Of a stretch of 43,171 bases of DNA, positions 35,797-43,171 are shown piece after piece (within the stretch, counting starts at the first letter, position 1; the number at the start of each line of letters is the position of its first letter). The position numbers and the translations under genes are program-made. The notes under the pieces were generated by a model. That model worked only from the letters and a program-made list of their open reading frames with translations. It did no database searches and was not told where the DNA came from. The stretch is from Nostocoides jenkinsii Ben 74 (GTDB taxonomy: Bacteria > Actinomycetota > Actinomycetes > Actinomycetales > Dermatophilaceae), in the NCBI RefSeq assembly GCF_001046875.1, contig NZ_HF571038.1:1054992-1098162 (forward strand). Direction: 5' to 3'.

Positions 35797-35821
35797 CGCG
35801 CTCACGACAAGGCTGAGCGCG
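35797..35821. promoter_or_regulatory. 8-bp inverted repeat upstream of trpC, operator or hairpin
   Basis: CGCGCTCA at 35797-35804 pairs with TGAGCGCG at 35814-35821 around a 9-nt loop. It lies immediately upstream of the putative -10 box of trpC, where a repressor or an RNA hairpin could act. There is no T tract and no Trp-codon leader peptide between the genes, so classic attenuation is not supported. Confidence 0.4.
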
Positions 35822-35839
35822 CTGCAGGCGGGTGAGACG

Positions 35840-36070
35840 TCAGTTGGTGTAGACGATGGGGCGCGGCGGGTTCTTGTCGCCATAGCCCATCTTGGCGAGC
35901 AGGGGCCACAGCACGGCACCGATCAGGACGATGACCGCACCGACCACGGTCACGGCGACGCTCGCCTTGAGGACGCCGAGTGCGCCGGTCAGGAAGCCGA
36001 CGAGCATGACGACGACACTCACCCAGGCGGCGACGCTATTGCCATGGCCTTCGTGGTTTTCCGCGTGCAT
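35840..36070 (-). CDS. 76-aa HGxxG membrane protein (DUF6704-like), trp-linked
   Basis: A small protein with a His-rich N-terminus (MHAENHEGHGNSVAAW, with an HGNSVA block) and two helices (VSVVVMLVGFLTGALGVL and VAVTVVGAVIVLIGAVLW), ending KNPPRPIVYTN. Similar short membrane proteins lie next to trpC in many Actinobacteria and have no known function; that family link is from memory. ATG 36070 has AAGGAG with 8 nt spacing, one of the strongest ribosome-binding sites here. The long frame to 36247 is rejected for that reason. Confidence 0.8.
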   Translation of the reverse strand: MHAENHEGHGNSVAAWVSVVVMLVGFLTGALGVLKASVAVTVVGAVIVLIGAVLWPLLAKMGYGDKNPPRPIVYTN

Positions 36071-36134
36071 GGTGCGAACTCCTTCTCGGGATGACATTGG
36101 GGTCGATTCTGGCAGACGTATGCCGAGATGTCGG

Positions 36135-36728
36135 TCAGGGGGCGGTCTCGTCGAGCGTGGGGTCGTCACCGCGGTCGAGCCGATCCCAGGTGCGGAGCAC
36201 GCGTTCGCCCCGGCCACCGGCGGCGTCGGACTCCCCCGGGGCGTCATAGCGCTCGGAGAGTCCGCGCCAGGATCCGGCGCTCGCGAGCGCAGCCACGAGG
36301 ACGAGCCCGGTCAGGACCATCGCCACCAGGACTGCCGCGGGCCAGGCGTTGGCCTCGGCCGCCACCGGGATGCTGCCGGAGCGACCGGATTGCTGGGCCG
36401 CCACCGATCCGACGATGCTGTCGGCATTGGTCATGGCCCGGGCGCTGAGGGCGGCGAGGGCACCGGCGGCGAGCGTTGCGGTGATCAAGGTGATGCGTCG
36501 GACTACGGGGGCGGCGGTGGCCGCGGCCAGGGTGCCCGCGGCCAGGACGAGGGCGAGGGCGACGAGGCCCGGCACGGCCTGGGTGCCGGTCGCCGAGACG
36601 GTGCTCGCGCCGAGCGCGGCATCATCGACGCGTCCGGTCAACCAGATCCGGCGGCCGGAGATGACGGCCAATCCGGCCGCAAGCAGGGCGACCGGGATGA
36701 CGACCCGCGGCCTGGCCCAGCGGGTCAT
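36135..36728 (-). CDS. Trp biosynthesis-associated membrane protein (TIGR02234/Trp_oprn_chp)
   Basis: A 197-residue four-helix membrane protein of the actinobacterial family tied to trp operons. Helices: [54 protein letters not shown] and [19 protein letters not shown]. The loop with [15 protein letters not shown] is the conserved family centre, and the C-terminal 45 residues are polar and cytoplasmic. ATG 36728 overlaps the hisI stop (ATGA). In the usual order trpE stands between hisI and this gene; here they are directly fused by overlap. The biochemical role is unknown for the whole family; a membrane aid to Trp synthesis or transport is speculation. Confidence 0.85.
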   Translation of the reverse strand: MTRWARPRVVIPVALLAAGLAVISGRRIWLTGRVDDAALGASTVSATGTQAVPGLVALALVLAAGTLAAATAAPVVRRITLITATLAAGALAALSARAMTNADSIVGSVAAQQSGRSGSIPVAAEANAWPAAVLVAMVLTGLVLVAALASAGSWRGLSERYDAPGESDAAGGRGERVLRTWDRLDRGDDPTLDETAP

Positions 36729-37120
36729 CGGGCGGCTACTGCGCCGAGGTCACGGTCGTCGAAGCAGGTCCGCGTGCCGGTGTGGCAGGCGGCCCCGGTC
36801 TGGTCGACCCGAACCAGGACAGCGTCACCGTCGCAGTCGAGCGCAACGGAGATGACCCGCTGGATGTGTCCGGAGGTGTCGCCTTTGCGCCAATACTCGC
36901 CCCGGCTGCGGGACCAGAAGGTGACCCGACCGCTCGTCAGCGTGCGGTGGAGGGCCTCGTCGTCCATCCAGCCCAGCATCAGCACATCGCCGCTGTCGTG
37001 TTGCTGGATGATCGCCGCGACCAGGCCGTGATCGTCGCGCTTCAATCGGGCAGCGATGGCGGGGTCAAGGCCGGACGCGGGCGTTGGGGACACCCCGTCA
37101 TTGTGCCAAGGCGCGGTCAT
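36725..37120 (-). CDS. hisI: Phosphoribosyl-AMP cyclohydrolase
   Basis: A 131-residue zinc and magnesium enzyme that opens the purine ring of PR-AMP in histidine synthesis. Key segments: [36 protein letters not shown], the Mg2+-binding [15 protein letters not shown] and the zinc cysteines [10 protein letters not shown]. It is the single-domain form without the PR-ATP pyrophosphatase (HisE). ATG 37120 overlaps the ABC exporter stop (ATGA); a GTG at 37093 is an alternative. Its stop overlaps the next gene. Identification is secure. Confidence 0.96.
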   Translation of the reverse strand: MTAPWHNDGVSPTPASGLDPAIAARLKRDDHGLVAAIIQQHDSGDVLMLGWMDDEALHRTLTSGRVTFWSRSRGEYWRKGDTSGHIQRVISVALDCDGDAVLVRVDQTGAACHTGTRTCFDDRDLGAVAAR

Positions 37121-38925
37121 GCGTCGGCGACGCTCTGGTTGGCGACCCACGAGGCGTGCAGCGCGGCATACGGTCCGGATTGGGTGACGAGTTCGCGGTG
37201 GGGGCCCCGCTGCGCAATGCGGCCGTCGGCGACCACGATGACTTCGTCGGCGGCCTGAGCCGTGGAGATCCGGTGGGCGATCGCGATCGAGGTCCGGCCG
37301 CGGGCCAACGAATCGAGAGCGTGCTGGATGCGGACCTCCGTGGCCGGATCGACCGCCGAGGTGGCCTCGTCGAGGACGAGGAGGTCGGGATCGGAGAGGT
37401 AGGCCCGCGCGAGCGCGACGAGTTGGCGTTCCCCGGCGGACAACGACTCCCCACGCTGGCCCACCTGGGTCTCCAGTCCCTGAGGCAGACTGGCCGCCCA
37501 CTCGGCAAGGCCGAGTTCGCGTAGGGCGCTGGCGACCTCGGCGCGACCCGCCGGGGCGCCGAACCGGATGTTGTCGGCGACCGTCGCGTCGAAGAGAAAG
37601 CCCTCCTGCGGCACCAGGACCACGCGCTCGCGCAGTGAGGAGAACCGCACCGTCCGCAGGTCGTGGCCGTCGAGGCGCACGACGCCGGAGGTCGGATCCA
37701 TCAGGCGGGTCAGGAGCTTGGCGAAAGTCGACTTGCCCGATCCCGTCTCCCCAACGATGGCGATTCGCCGGCCAGGGGCGATGTGCGTGGAGACGTCGCG
37801 CAGGACGAGGTCGCCCTCGGGATAGGCAAAGTCGACGTGGTCGAAGTCGACGGTCACCGGGCCACGCGGCAAGTCGATCCCGTCGTCGCCGGGGTCGGCG
37901 ACATCGGCAGGGGTGTCGACGATCTCGATGACGCGGCGCCACCCGGCGACGGCATTCTGGAGTTCGTTGAGGTTCTCCGTCGCCATCTGCACGGGCTGGG
38001 TGAACAGGCCGACCAGGAACAGGAAGGCCAGCAACTCCCCCAGCGTCATCCGGCCGCCGGCCGCCAGCGCGGTGCCGACGACGAGGACGACGGCCAGGGT
38101 GACTCCGGCGACAAACTGCCCGGCCGAGAAGGCGATGGAGGAGCGAATGTGCGCCTTGGTGGCGGCCTGTCGGTGCTCCTCGATCGCGACCCCGATCCGC
38201 TCGGCGGTGCGATCCTCCACCCCGAAGCTGCGGATCGTCGCGGCCCCGACGACGCTCTCGGAGACCGCAGCCAGCAGGTCACCGACGCGTTCGCGCACTT
38301 GGCCGTAGGCGAAGCCGAGCGAGCGCTGCAATCGGCGCACGACGATGAGCAGCGGGACGAAGCATCCCCAGGTCACGGCCGCGAGGATTGGGCTGTAGTG
38401 CGCCATCAGCGCGGTCGCCAGCAGGATCTGGCCGAGGGAGACCAACAAGATGATGCCGCCGAATTGCACGAACTGGCTGATGGTGTCGACGTCGGAGGTG
38501 ACGCGCGAGACCATCGAGCCGCGACGTTGCGAACTCTGAGTCAGCATCGACAGGTCGTGCAGGTGCCGGAAGGCCGTGATGCGCAGGGTGGCCAGGCCCG
38601 ACTCCGCGGCACGGAACAGGCGCACATTGAGCAGGTAGGTCGCGCTTGACGTGACCACCAGTGCGGCGAGGGCGAAGCCGATGGCCTTCGTGACGACGCC
38701 GGTGTCGATTCCGCCGGGGGCGAGCAGCCCGTGATCGGTGACGCGCTGGACCACGATCGGGATGATGACGCGCCCGGCGGTGGCCAGGACCGCCAACGTC
38801 AGGGTCAGCCATAACCCGCGGGCGAGTTCCGGGGAGAGTTGCAGGCCGCGGCGCACGATTCCCCAGGTATTCAGGGGCCGGGCGGTCGGGGTCGGCGCGG
38901 CGGGCGTCGCTGGTGTGGTGGTCAC
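37117..38925 (-). CDS. ABC exporter half, canonical ATPase site residues
   Basis: A 602-residue half-transporter with six helices (about residues 20-310) followed by a nucleotide-binding domain. The Walker A is [13 protein letters not shown], the Walker [13 protein letters not shown] with the catalytic Glu, the H-loop IAHRIST, and the signature is altered (LSAGERQL instead of LSGGQ). The partner gene next to it has complementary changes, so the two very likely form a heterodimer with one active and one degenerate ATP site. Such pairs export drugs, lipids or peptides; the substrate is unknown. ATG 38925 overlaps the partner's stop (ATGA) and its stop overlaps hisI. Confidence 0.9.
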   Translation of the reverse strand: MTTTPATPAAPTPTARPLNTWGIVRRGLQLSPELARGLWLTLTLAVLATAGRVIIPIVVQRVTDHGLLAPGGIDTGVVTKAIGFALAALVVTSSATYLLNVRLFRAAESGLATLRITAFRHLHDLSMLTQSSQRRGSMVSRVTSDVDTISQFVQFGGIILLVSLGQILLATALMAHYSPILAAVTWGCFVPLLIVVRRLQRSLGFAYGQVRERVGDLLAAVSESVVGAATIRSFGVEDRTAERIGVAIEEHRQAATKAHIRSSIAFSAGQFVAGVTLAVVLVVGTALAAGGRMTLGELLAFLFLVGLFTQPVQMATENLNELQNAVAGWRRVIEIVDTPADVADPGDDGIDLPRGPVTVDFDHVDFAYPEGDLVLRDVSTHIAPGRRIAIVGETGSGKSTFAKLLTRLMDPTSGVVRLDGHDLRTVRFSSLRERVVLVPQEGFLFDATVADNIRFGAPAGRAEVASALRELGLAEWAASLPQGLETQVGQRGESLSAGERQLVALARAYLSDPDLLVLDEATSAVDPATEVRIQHALDSLARGRTSIAIAHRISTAQAADEVIVVADGRIAQRGPHRELVTQSGPYAALHASWVANQSVADA

Positions 38926-40811
38926 GCCCGTCCGCCGATCGCCTCGACCGCGTCGCGATCGCCCGGGGTTGTCTCGTCCGCCGAGTCACCGGCGCGTCGC
39001 GCGGCGTCCTTGGCGTATGCCGTGACCAGCCGCCGGTAGCCCGGGCTCCGGTCCATGAGGTCCTCGTGGGTGCCTTGGTCACTCAGGCGCCCGGATTCGA
39101 GATAGATAACCTCGTCGGCGAGGGCGATCGTGGACATCCGGTAGGCCACGACCAAGAGCGTCATGCCGCCGGACCCCACCCCCAGCTCGGTCAGGATCGC
39201 TTGTTCGATGCTCGGGTCGACCGCACTGGTTGCGTCGTCAAGGACCAGCAGCCGAGGGCGCCGCACCAGGGCCCGGGCCAGCGCGAGCCGCTGCCGTTGG
39301 CCGCCGCTCAGACTGGTGCCGCGCTCCCCTACTCGGCTGTCGAGCCCGTCCGGCAACGCGGCGACGAAGCCGTCAGCCTGGGCGATGCCCAGGGCGGCCC
39401 AGACGTCGGCGTCGGGGAGTCGGGCGCCGAGCGTGACGTTGCCGCGGACGGAGTCGTCGAAGACGAAGGTGGATTGCGGGACGAGGGCCGCCTGTGCGGC
39501 CAAGACGCCGGGCGCCAGGGAGCGCAGGTCGCGGCCGTCGAGACGGACGCGGCCTCGGGTCGGGTCGACCAGTCGCACGACGAGCGAGGCCAGTGTCGAC
39601 TTGCCGGATCCAGTGGCCCCGACGACGGCGACCGTCGAGCCCGCCGGGATCGTGAAGTTCACGTCGCGCAGGGCGCTCGGCGGTCCCGCGGCGCTGGTCG
39701 CCAGATCGTCCTCGTCGAGCGCATAGTCGTAGCCCACGTGCTCGAAGGTGACTTCGGCACCGCCGTCGGCCGGGGATGTCGGGGCGTGTGCGCCATACTC
39801 CATCGCACCTTCGGCGGACAGGACCGCGGCGACCCGATCCCAGCCGACGAGAGTTCGAGGAATCTCGCCGAGAACCCAGCCAAGGGCGCGCACGGGGAAC
39901 GCCAGGACCGAGATGAGGTAGGCGATCTGGACCACGTCCGCGGTGTCGGCGGCACCGCTCACGGCGCGGTGGGCACCCACGGCGAGGACAGCCAGGATCC
40001 CGAGCGTGGGGATCGCTTCGATGATCGGGTCGAAGGCGCCGCGGGTGCGGCCGACCGCGATGCCCGCGTCACGGAGCCGGTGACTGACATCAGCGAATCG
40101 CGCGGCTTCCAGGTTCTCCCGGCCCATGACCTTGACCAACAGGGCGCCTTCGACGCTCTCGTGCGCGACTTCCGCCACGTCCGCCCGCAGTTGTTGGGCC
40201 CGCGTCACGCGCGCGCTCATCCGGCGCTGGAAGATCGCGTTGGCGACGAAGAGCAGCGGGAAGATCACCAGCCCGATCAGGGCCAGGACCGGATCGACGA
40301 GGAACATCTGCACGGCGCCCGTCAAGAGCATCACGATCACGCCGAGGGCCATCGGCAAGGGCATGAAAATGCCCCACGCCGCCTCCACGTCAGCGTTGGC
40401 GTTGGACAGCAGTTGCCCCGACGGGTGCCGGTGGTGCCATGACAGCGGCAGCCGAAGGTATTGGCGGGTCACCTTGCCGCGATAGTGCGCGGCGACGTTG
40501 AACATCGTGAACCCGCCCGCGATCCGGCGCAGCAGCACACCGACGGTCGTCAGGATGACGACCGCCAGGATGGTGCCGCCGATCACGGCCGCCCGACGAG
40601 GGGTCAGCGTGTGCTCGGCGATTGCGGGCGTGACCTGAGTGCGGGTGATCCAGCCGACCGCCCACGCGGTCGCGGCGGTCATCACGCCATACAGCGCGCT
40701 GCCAGCAACGGCCAGAGTGAACAGCCGCGGCTGGGCGCGGACGCCGAGCGCGACAACCTCGGCGGCCCGGCGGAAGGTGCCGGTCAAGCGAGCCCGAGCT
40801 TGCTCGCCCAC
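38922..40811 (-). CDS. ABC exporter half, degenerate ATPase site
   Basis: A 629-residue half-transporter with six helices and a nucleotide-binding domain. Walker A VGATGSGKSTLAS and signature LSGGQRQR are intact. The catalytic Glu after Walker B is Asp (LLVLDDATSAVD) and the H-loop His is Tyr (VAYRMST). This is the non-catalytic half of a heterodimeric exporter with the gene at 37117-38925. I chose GTG 40811 (VGEQARARLTGTFRR); TTG 40787, which would overlap the previous stop as TTGA, is equally possible. The frame continues to 41345 but that part is a nonsense reading of the upstream gene. Substrate unknown. Confidence 0.88.
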   Translation of the reverse strand: MGEQARARLTGTFRRAAEVVALGVRAQPRLFTLAVAGSALYGVMTAATAWAVGWITRTQVTPAIAEHTLTPRRAAVIGGTILAVVILTTVGVLLRRIAGGFTMFNVAAHYRGKVTRQYLRLPLSWHHRHPSGQLLSNANADVEAAWGIFMPLPMALGVIVMLLTGAVQMFLVDPVLALIGLVIFPLLFVANAIFQRRMSARVTRAQQLRADVAEVAHESVEGALLVKVMGRENLEAARFADVSHRLRDAGIAVGRTRGAFDPIIEAIPTLGILAVLAVGAHRAVSGAADTADVVQIAYLISVLAFPVRALGWVLGEIPRTLVGWDRVAAVLSAEGAMEYGAHAPTSPADGGAEVTFEHVGYDYALDEDDLATSAAGPPSALRDVNFTIPAGSTVAVVGATGSGKSTLASLVVRLVDPTRGRVRLDGRDLRSLAPGVLAAQAALVPQSTFVFDDSVRGNVTLGARLPDADVWAALGIAQADGFVAALPDGLDSRVGERGTSLSGGQRQRLALARALVRRPRLLVLDDATSAVDPSIEQAILTELGVGSGGMTLLVVAYRMSTIALADEVIYLESGRLSDQGTHEDLMDRSPGYRRLVTAYAKDAARRAGDSADETTPGDRDAVEAIGGRA

Positions 40812-41422
40812 AAGGCCGAGATAGCGTCGGCCGAGCCGACCTCCTCGATGCGGGCGTGGGCCCGACGACCGTATGCCGCGAGCACCAGTTCCGAGGGCAG
40901 CCCGTCGAGCGCGACATCCCCCTGCGGAGTCACCGGCTTGGCGCGATTGCGGCCGTACGGGCTGATCAATTCCACCCCGACCCGGCTGCGCCGGAACATC
41001 AGGCGGGAGGCGCGGGTCAGAGCCGTCCAAATGGCCTGCTCTTCGGCGCGCGGCAGCTCGCGCGGCTCCCACTGCGGCGCGGCGCGGCGCACGTCCTCGT
41101 GGTGGATGAAGAACTCGATCAGGTTGACGAGTTCGTCGATCGGGCCGAGCGCGGTCGGCGAATAGATCGGCGGGCCCGTGCGCACGGCCTCGACCAGGTC
41201 GGGCCACGGCTGCTTGCGGATGGCGCGCACGGCATTCTTGGCGTAGCCCCCGACGATGGGCAGCATCGGGCCGACGATGAGGTCTGGGCGACCGTCGCGG
41301 ACCACCAGGTGTGTTGCCAGGTGCGAGGTGGTCCAGCCCTCGCACAACGTCGGGGCATCGGGGCCCACGACGAGGAACTCGTCGCAGAGCTGGTCGCGCT
41401 CGGTCTGAGCGAAGGCAGTCAT
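40784..41422 (-). CDS. TIGR03085 family metal-binding protein (DinB/maleylpyruvate isomerase-like)
   Basis: A 212-residue member of the DinB-like, mycothiol-dependent maleylpyruvate isomerase N-domain superfamily. The metal-binding histidines are seen in TSHLATHLVVRDGRPD (His near residue 37) and NLIEFFIHHEDVRRA (His pair near residue 107). The C-terminus has SPYGRNRAKPVTPQGDVALDGLPSELVL. The family is common near his genes in Actinobacteria and its reaction is unknown; many relatives use mycothiol. ATG 41422 follows hisF by 34 bp with no clear ribosome-binding site. Likely one transcript with hisF and the ABC exporter genes. Confidence 0.85.
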   Translation of the reverse strand: MTAFAQTERDQLCDEFLVVGPDAPTLCEGWTTSHLATHLVVRDGRPDLIVGPMLPIVGGYAKNAVRAIRKQPWPDLVEAVRTGPPIYSPTALGPIDELVNLIEFFIHHEDVRRAAPQWEPRELPRAEEQAIWTALTRASRLMFRRSRVGVELISPYGRNRAKPVTPQGDVALDGLPSELVLAAYGRRAHARIEEVGSADAISALWASKLGLA

Positions 41423-41456
41423 GGTGTCAATCTTGCCTGACCGCCGAGGCTCACCG

Positions 41457-42230
41457 TCACCGCACGGGGTGGCCGTGCGCGCGGATCGACTCTTTGACCT
41501 GGGCGATGGTCAGGGTGCCGAAGTGGAATACGGAGGCGGCCAGGACCGCATCGGCGCCGGCGTCCAGGGCCTCGGCGAAGTGCTCCGGAGTGCCCGCCCC
41601 GCCGCTGGCGATCACCGGAATGGATACTTCGCGGCGCACCAACTCGATGAGTTCAATGTCGAAGCCGGCCGTCGTGCCGTCGGCATCCATCGAGTTGAGC
41701 AGGATCTCCCCCGCGCCGAGGTCGGCGGCCCGGGCGCACCAGGCGATCGCATCGATGCCGGTGCCCCGGCGCCCACCGTGGGTGGTCACTTCGAAGTCCC
41801 CGAGCGGCATACCGGCCTCGTCGCGGCGACGTCGGACGTCGGCGGACAGGACGAGGACTTGCGCACCGAACCGGTCGGCCACTTCCGCGATCAGTTCGGG
41901 GCGCGCGATGGCGGCCGTGTTGACCCCGACCTTGTCCGCCCCGGCACGCAACAGGCGGTCGACGTCCTCGACGGAGCGCACGCCACCCCCGACCGTGAGG
42001 GGGACGAAGACCTCCTCCGCGGTGCGACCGACGACGTCATACATCGTCTGCCGCTCGGCGGTGCTGGCCGTGACGTCGAGGAAGGTGATCTCGTCGGCGC
42101 CCTGCTCGCCATACCGGCGGGCCAACTCCACGGGATCGCCGGCCTCGCGGAGGTTGGCAAAGTTCACGCCCTTGACCACGCGCCCGGCGTCGACGTCGAG
42201 ACAAGGAATCACCCGCGCCGCCAGACTCAT
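41457..42230 (-). CDS. hisF: Imidazole glycerol phosphate synthase subunit HisF
   Basis: A 257-residue TIM-barrel cyclase that uses ammonia from HisH to make imidazole glycerol phosphate and AICAR. It begins [21 protein letters not shown] (catalytic Asp in CLDVD), followed by [30 protein letters not shown], the TGIDAIAWC region replacing the usual second-Asp loop, and [15 protein letters not shown]. The second catalytic Asp lies in [14 protein letters not shown] is 6 nt before ATG 42230 and no ribosome-binding site is present, so a leaderless mRNA is likely. It heads the hisF-TIGR03085-ABC-ABC-hisI series. Identification is secure. Confidence 0.97.
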   Translation of the reverse strand: MSLAARVIPCLDVDAGRVVKGVNFANLREAGDPVELARRYGEQGADEITFLDVTASTAERQTMYDVVGRTAEEVFVPLTVGGGVRSVEDVDRLLRAGADKVGVNTAAIARPELIAEVADRFGAQVLVLSADVRRRRDEAGMPLGDFEVTTHGGRRGTGIDAIAWCARAADLGAGEILLNSMDADGTTAGFDIELIELVRREVSIPVIASGGAGTPEHFAEALDAGADAVLAASVFHFGTLTIAQVKESIRAHGHPVR

Positions 42231-42236
42231 GGGACA

Positions 42237-42242
42237 ACCCTA
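42237..42242 (-). promoter_or_regulatory. Putative -10 element for leaderless hisF mRNA
   Basis: TAGGGT on the minus strand, 6 nt before hisF ATG 42230, no ribosome-binding site. It sits in the 80-bp spacer after the metallopeptidase gene. Confidence 0.4.
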
Positions 42243-42310
42243 AGGCGGTCGTCCCACGAGTCTGGTGCGCGGGTGATTTCAGTCAGCCCTCCGGGGTCAC
42301 GCCCGAATCG

Positions 42311-43171
42311 TCACCAACCGATGGACTTCAGCAGCGCGAGGGACACGGGGCCCTGGCTGCGGATGGTCTCGCCGTCGCCGATGGCGTAGGTCATCAGCGA
42401 GTTGGGGTTGCCCTTGGGGAAGGCCTTCTCGTCCAGGTGCGAGTAGCTGCTGCCGCGACGGAACCCGGCCGGCGCGTAGAGCTTGGCGGCCTTGCCGGCA
42501 TTGGCGCTGCGGACCTTGGCGCTGTCGAAGAAGACGTTGTTGCTGGTCAATGCGCGGCCGAGCTGGGCCGAATTGTTGGGCATCTTCCACAGCAGGGGGC
42601 TCGTCTTGGTGGAGCCGAGCCGGGTGAAGCGGTCATAGGGGCTGTTGAAGCCCTGGAGTTGGACCGTGCCCTTGCCGTTGGTGACATTGCCGAAGCCGAG
42701 GAAGCCGACCCCGTGGCCGATCTCATGCATGACGACCGACTGGAAGTCGTACTTGCCGACCGGAGCCGGTCCTGTCCCGAAGTGCCAGTTGCTGAAGTTG
42801 CTGCTGAAGCGCGCCACAATGTCGGGTGCCGGATTGAGATTGCGGCCGGCCTTCTTGTTGGCGATGGCGTCGACACAGAGCATCCCATTGCACTGCCACG
42901 CGTAGCTCGGGCCCGCCGAGCCCAGAATGTTGGCCCCGAGCGGCTCCCAGCTGGCGCGAACGGTGATCGGCACCGGCGAGCTGAGCTTGCTCGCCCAGGC
43001 GTTGAGCGCGCGCTGGAAGGCCGCCTTGGCCGCGGGGGTGAAGCCCACGTAGGTGACATTGAACTTCACGGTCGGCGCGGCTTTGGCGTCGGCGGTGTCG
43101 GCCGGGACCAGACTGGGCGCGTCGGAGGCCGGGCCGGCGTAGACCGGCACCTGGACGCCGATGCCGGCGGG
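42311..43171 (-). CDS. Secreted zinc metallopeptidase-like protein (HEIGHGVGFLG), N-terminus cut by window edge
   Basis: About 287 residues are visible; the frame is still open at the right edge, so the signal peptide and true start lie outside. The zinc motif VVMHEIGHGVGFLGFG supplies two His ligands and the catalytic Glu. The region before it (ITVRASWEPLGANILGSAG, then a C-x5-C pair in WQCNGMLCVDAI) and the C-terminal SLMTYAIGDGE plus GPVSLALLKSIGW resemble matrixin-like bacterial peptidases that end in an IGW/MGW motif. The third ligand of a standard HExxHxxGxxH metzincin is absent at the usual place (Gly instead of His/Asp). Probably exported and disulfide-bonded, which would fit the nearby DsbA/VKOR module; proteolytic activity is inference. 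Confidence 0.75.
   Translation of the reverse strand, partial: PAGIGVQVPVYAGPASDAPSLVPADTADAKAAPTVKFNVTYVGFTPAAKAAFQRALNAWASKLSSPVPITVRASWEPLGANILGSAGPSYAWQCNGMLCVDAIANKKAGRNLNPAPDIVARFSSNFSNWHFGTGPAPVGKYDFQSVVMHEIGHGVGFLGFGNVTNGKGTVQLQGFNSPYDRFTRLGSTKTSPLLWKMPNNSAQLGRALTSNNVFFDSAKVRSANAGKAAKLYAPAGFRRGSSYSHLDEKAFPKGNPNSLMTYAIGDGETIRSQGPVSLALLKSIGW

Noticed and set aside
35781-35839. Tryptophan attenuator with leader peptide
   Set aside because: No short frame with consecutive Trp codons and no T tract after the hairpin.

Overview
This 43 kb window is high-GC chromosomal DNA with actinobacterial gene content and order. Tightly packed genes, GTG/TTG starts, ATGA and GTGA stop/start overlaps, a PdtaR-type ANTAR regulator, a TIGR03085 DinB-like protein and the hisF...hisI...trpCBA-lgt-gltBD-pyk-polA block all point to Actinobacteria, most likely the order Micrococcales (Dermatophilaceae/Intrasporangiaceae-like). 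The family placement is inference from gene content only. I see no phage, insertion sequence, CRISPR array or rRNA. Apart from two genes cut by the window edges, the genes look intact.

Region 1 (1-16.5 kb) is a cell-surface glycan module with alternating strands. It holds two large arabinofuranosyltransferase-like GT-C membrane proteins (one cut by the left edge), a GT4 and a GT2 glycosyltransferase, a 565-aa polytopic membrane protein, an OatA-like O-acyltransferase with a C-terminal SGNH domain, three SAM-dependent methyltransferases, a 4-TM protein with an acidic repeat tail and a Wzx-like flippase. Several of these, including a divergent methyltransferase/glycosyltransferase pair, a polytopic protein and an AT3 acyltransferase, resemble the Mycobacterium tuberculosis Rv0224c-Rv0228/Rv0236c neighbourhood (my recollection of that annotation). 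The expected role is building, modifying and exporting an envelope polysaccharide, perhaps arabinose-containing.

Region 2 (16.5-25 kb) carries peptidase E, DNA polymerase I, a divergent hotdog thioesterase, a GNAT acetyltransferase, the ANTAR response regulator, tRNA-Leu(CAA), pyruvate kinase and the small subunit of glutamate synthase.

Region 3 (25-43 kb) reads entirely on the minus strand. In transcription order it is: a secreted metallopeptidase cut by the right edge, hisF, TIGR03085, an ABC exporter pair, hisI, the Trp-associated membrane protein, a small HGxxG membrane protein, trpC-trpB-trpA, a DsbA-VKOR-DsbA oxidative folding module, lgt, gltB and gltD. trpE, which I expected between hisI and the Trp-associated protein, is not there.

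The non-coding features most worth attention are a perfect 43-bp-arm palindrome between two convergent genes, a 14-bp G-rich tandem array that contains the stop codons of two convergent genes, and a recurring -10-like TANNNT element placed 6-7 nt before start codons that mostly lack a Shine-Dalgarno sequence. The heptamer GGCATAC/GTATGCC is also strongly over-represented. I did not find a clearly novel multi-gene system; the best candidates for new biology are the duplicated AftD-like genes with their unassigned partners and these non-coding elements.
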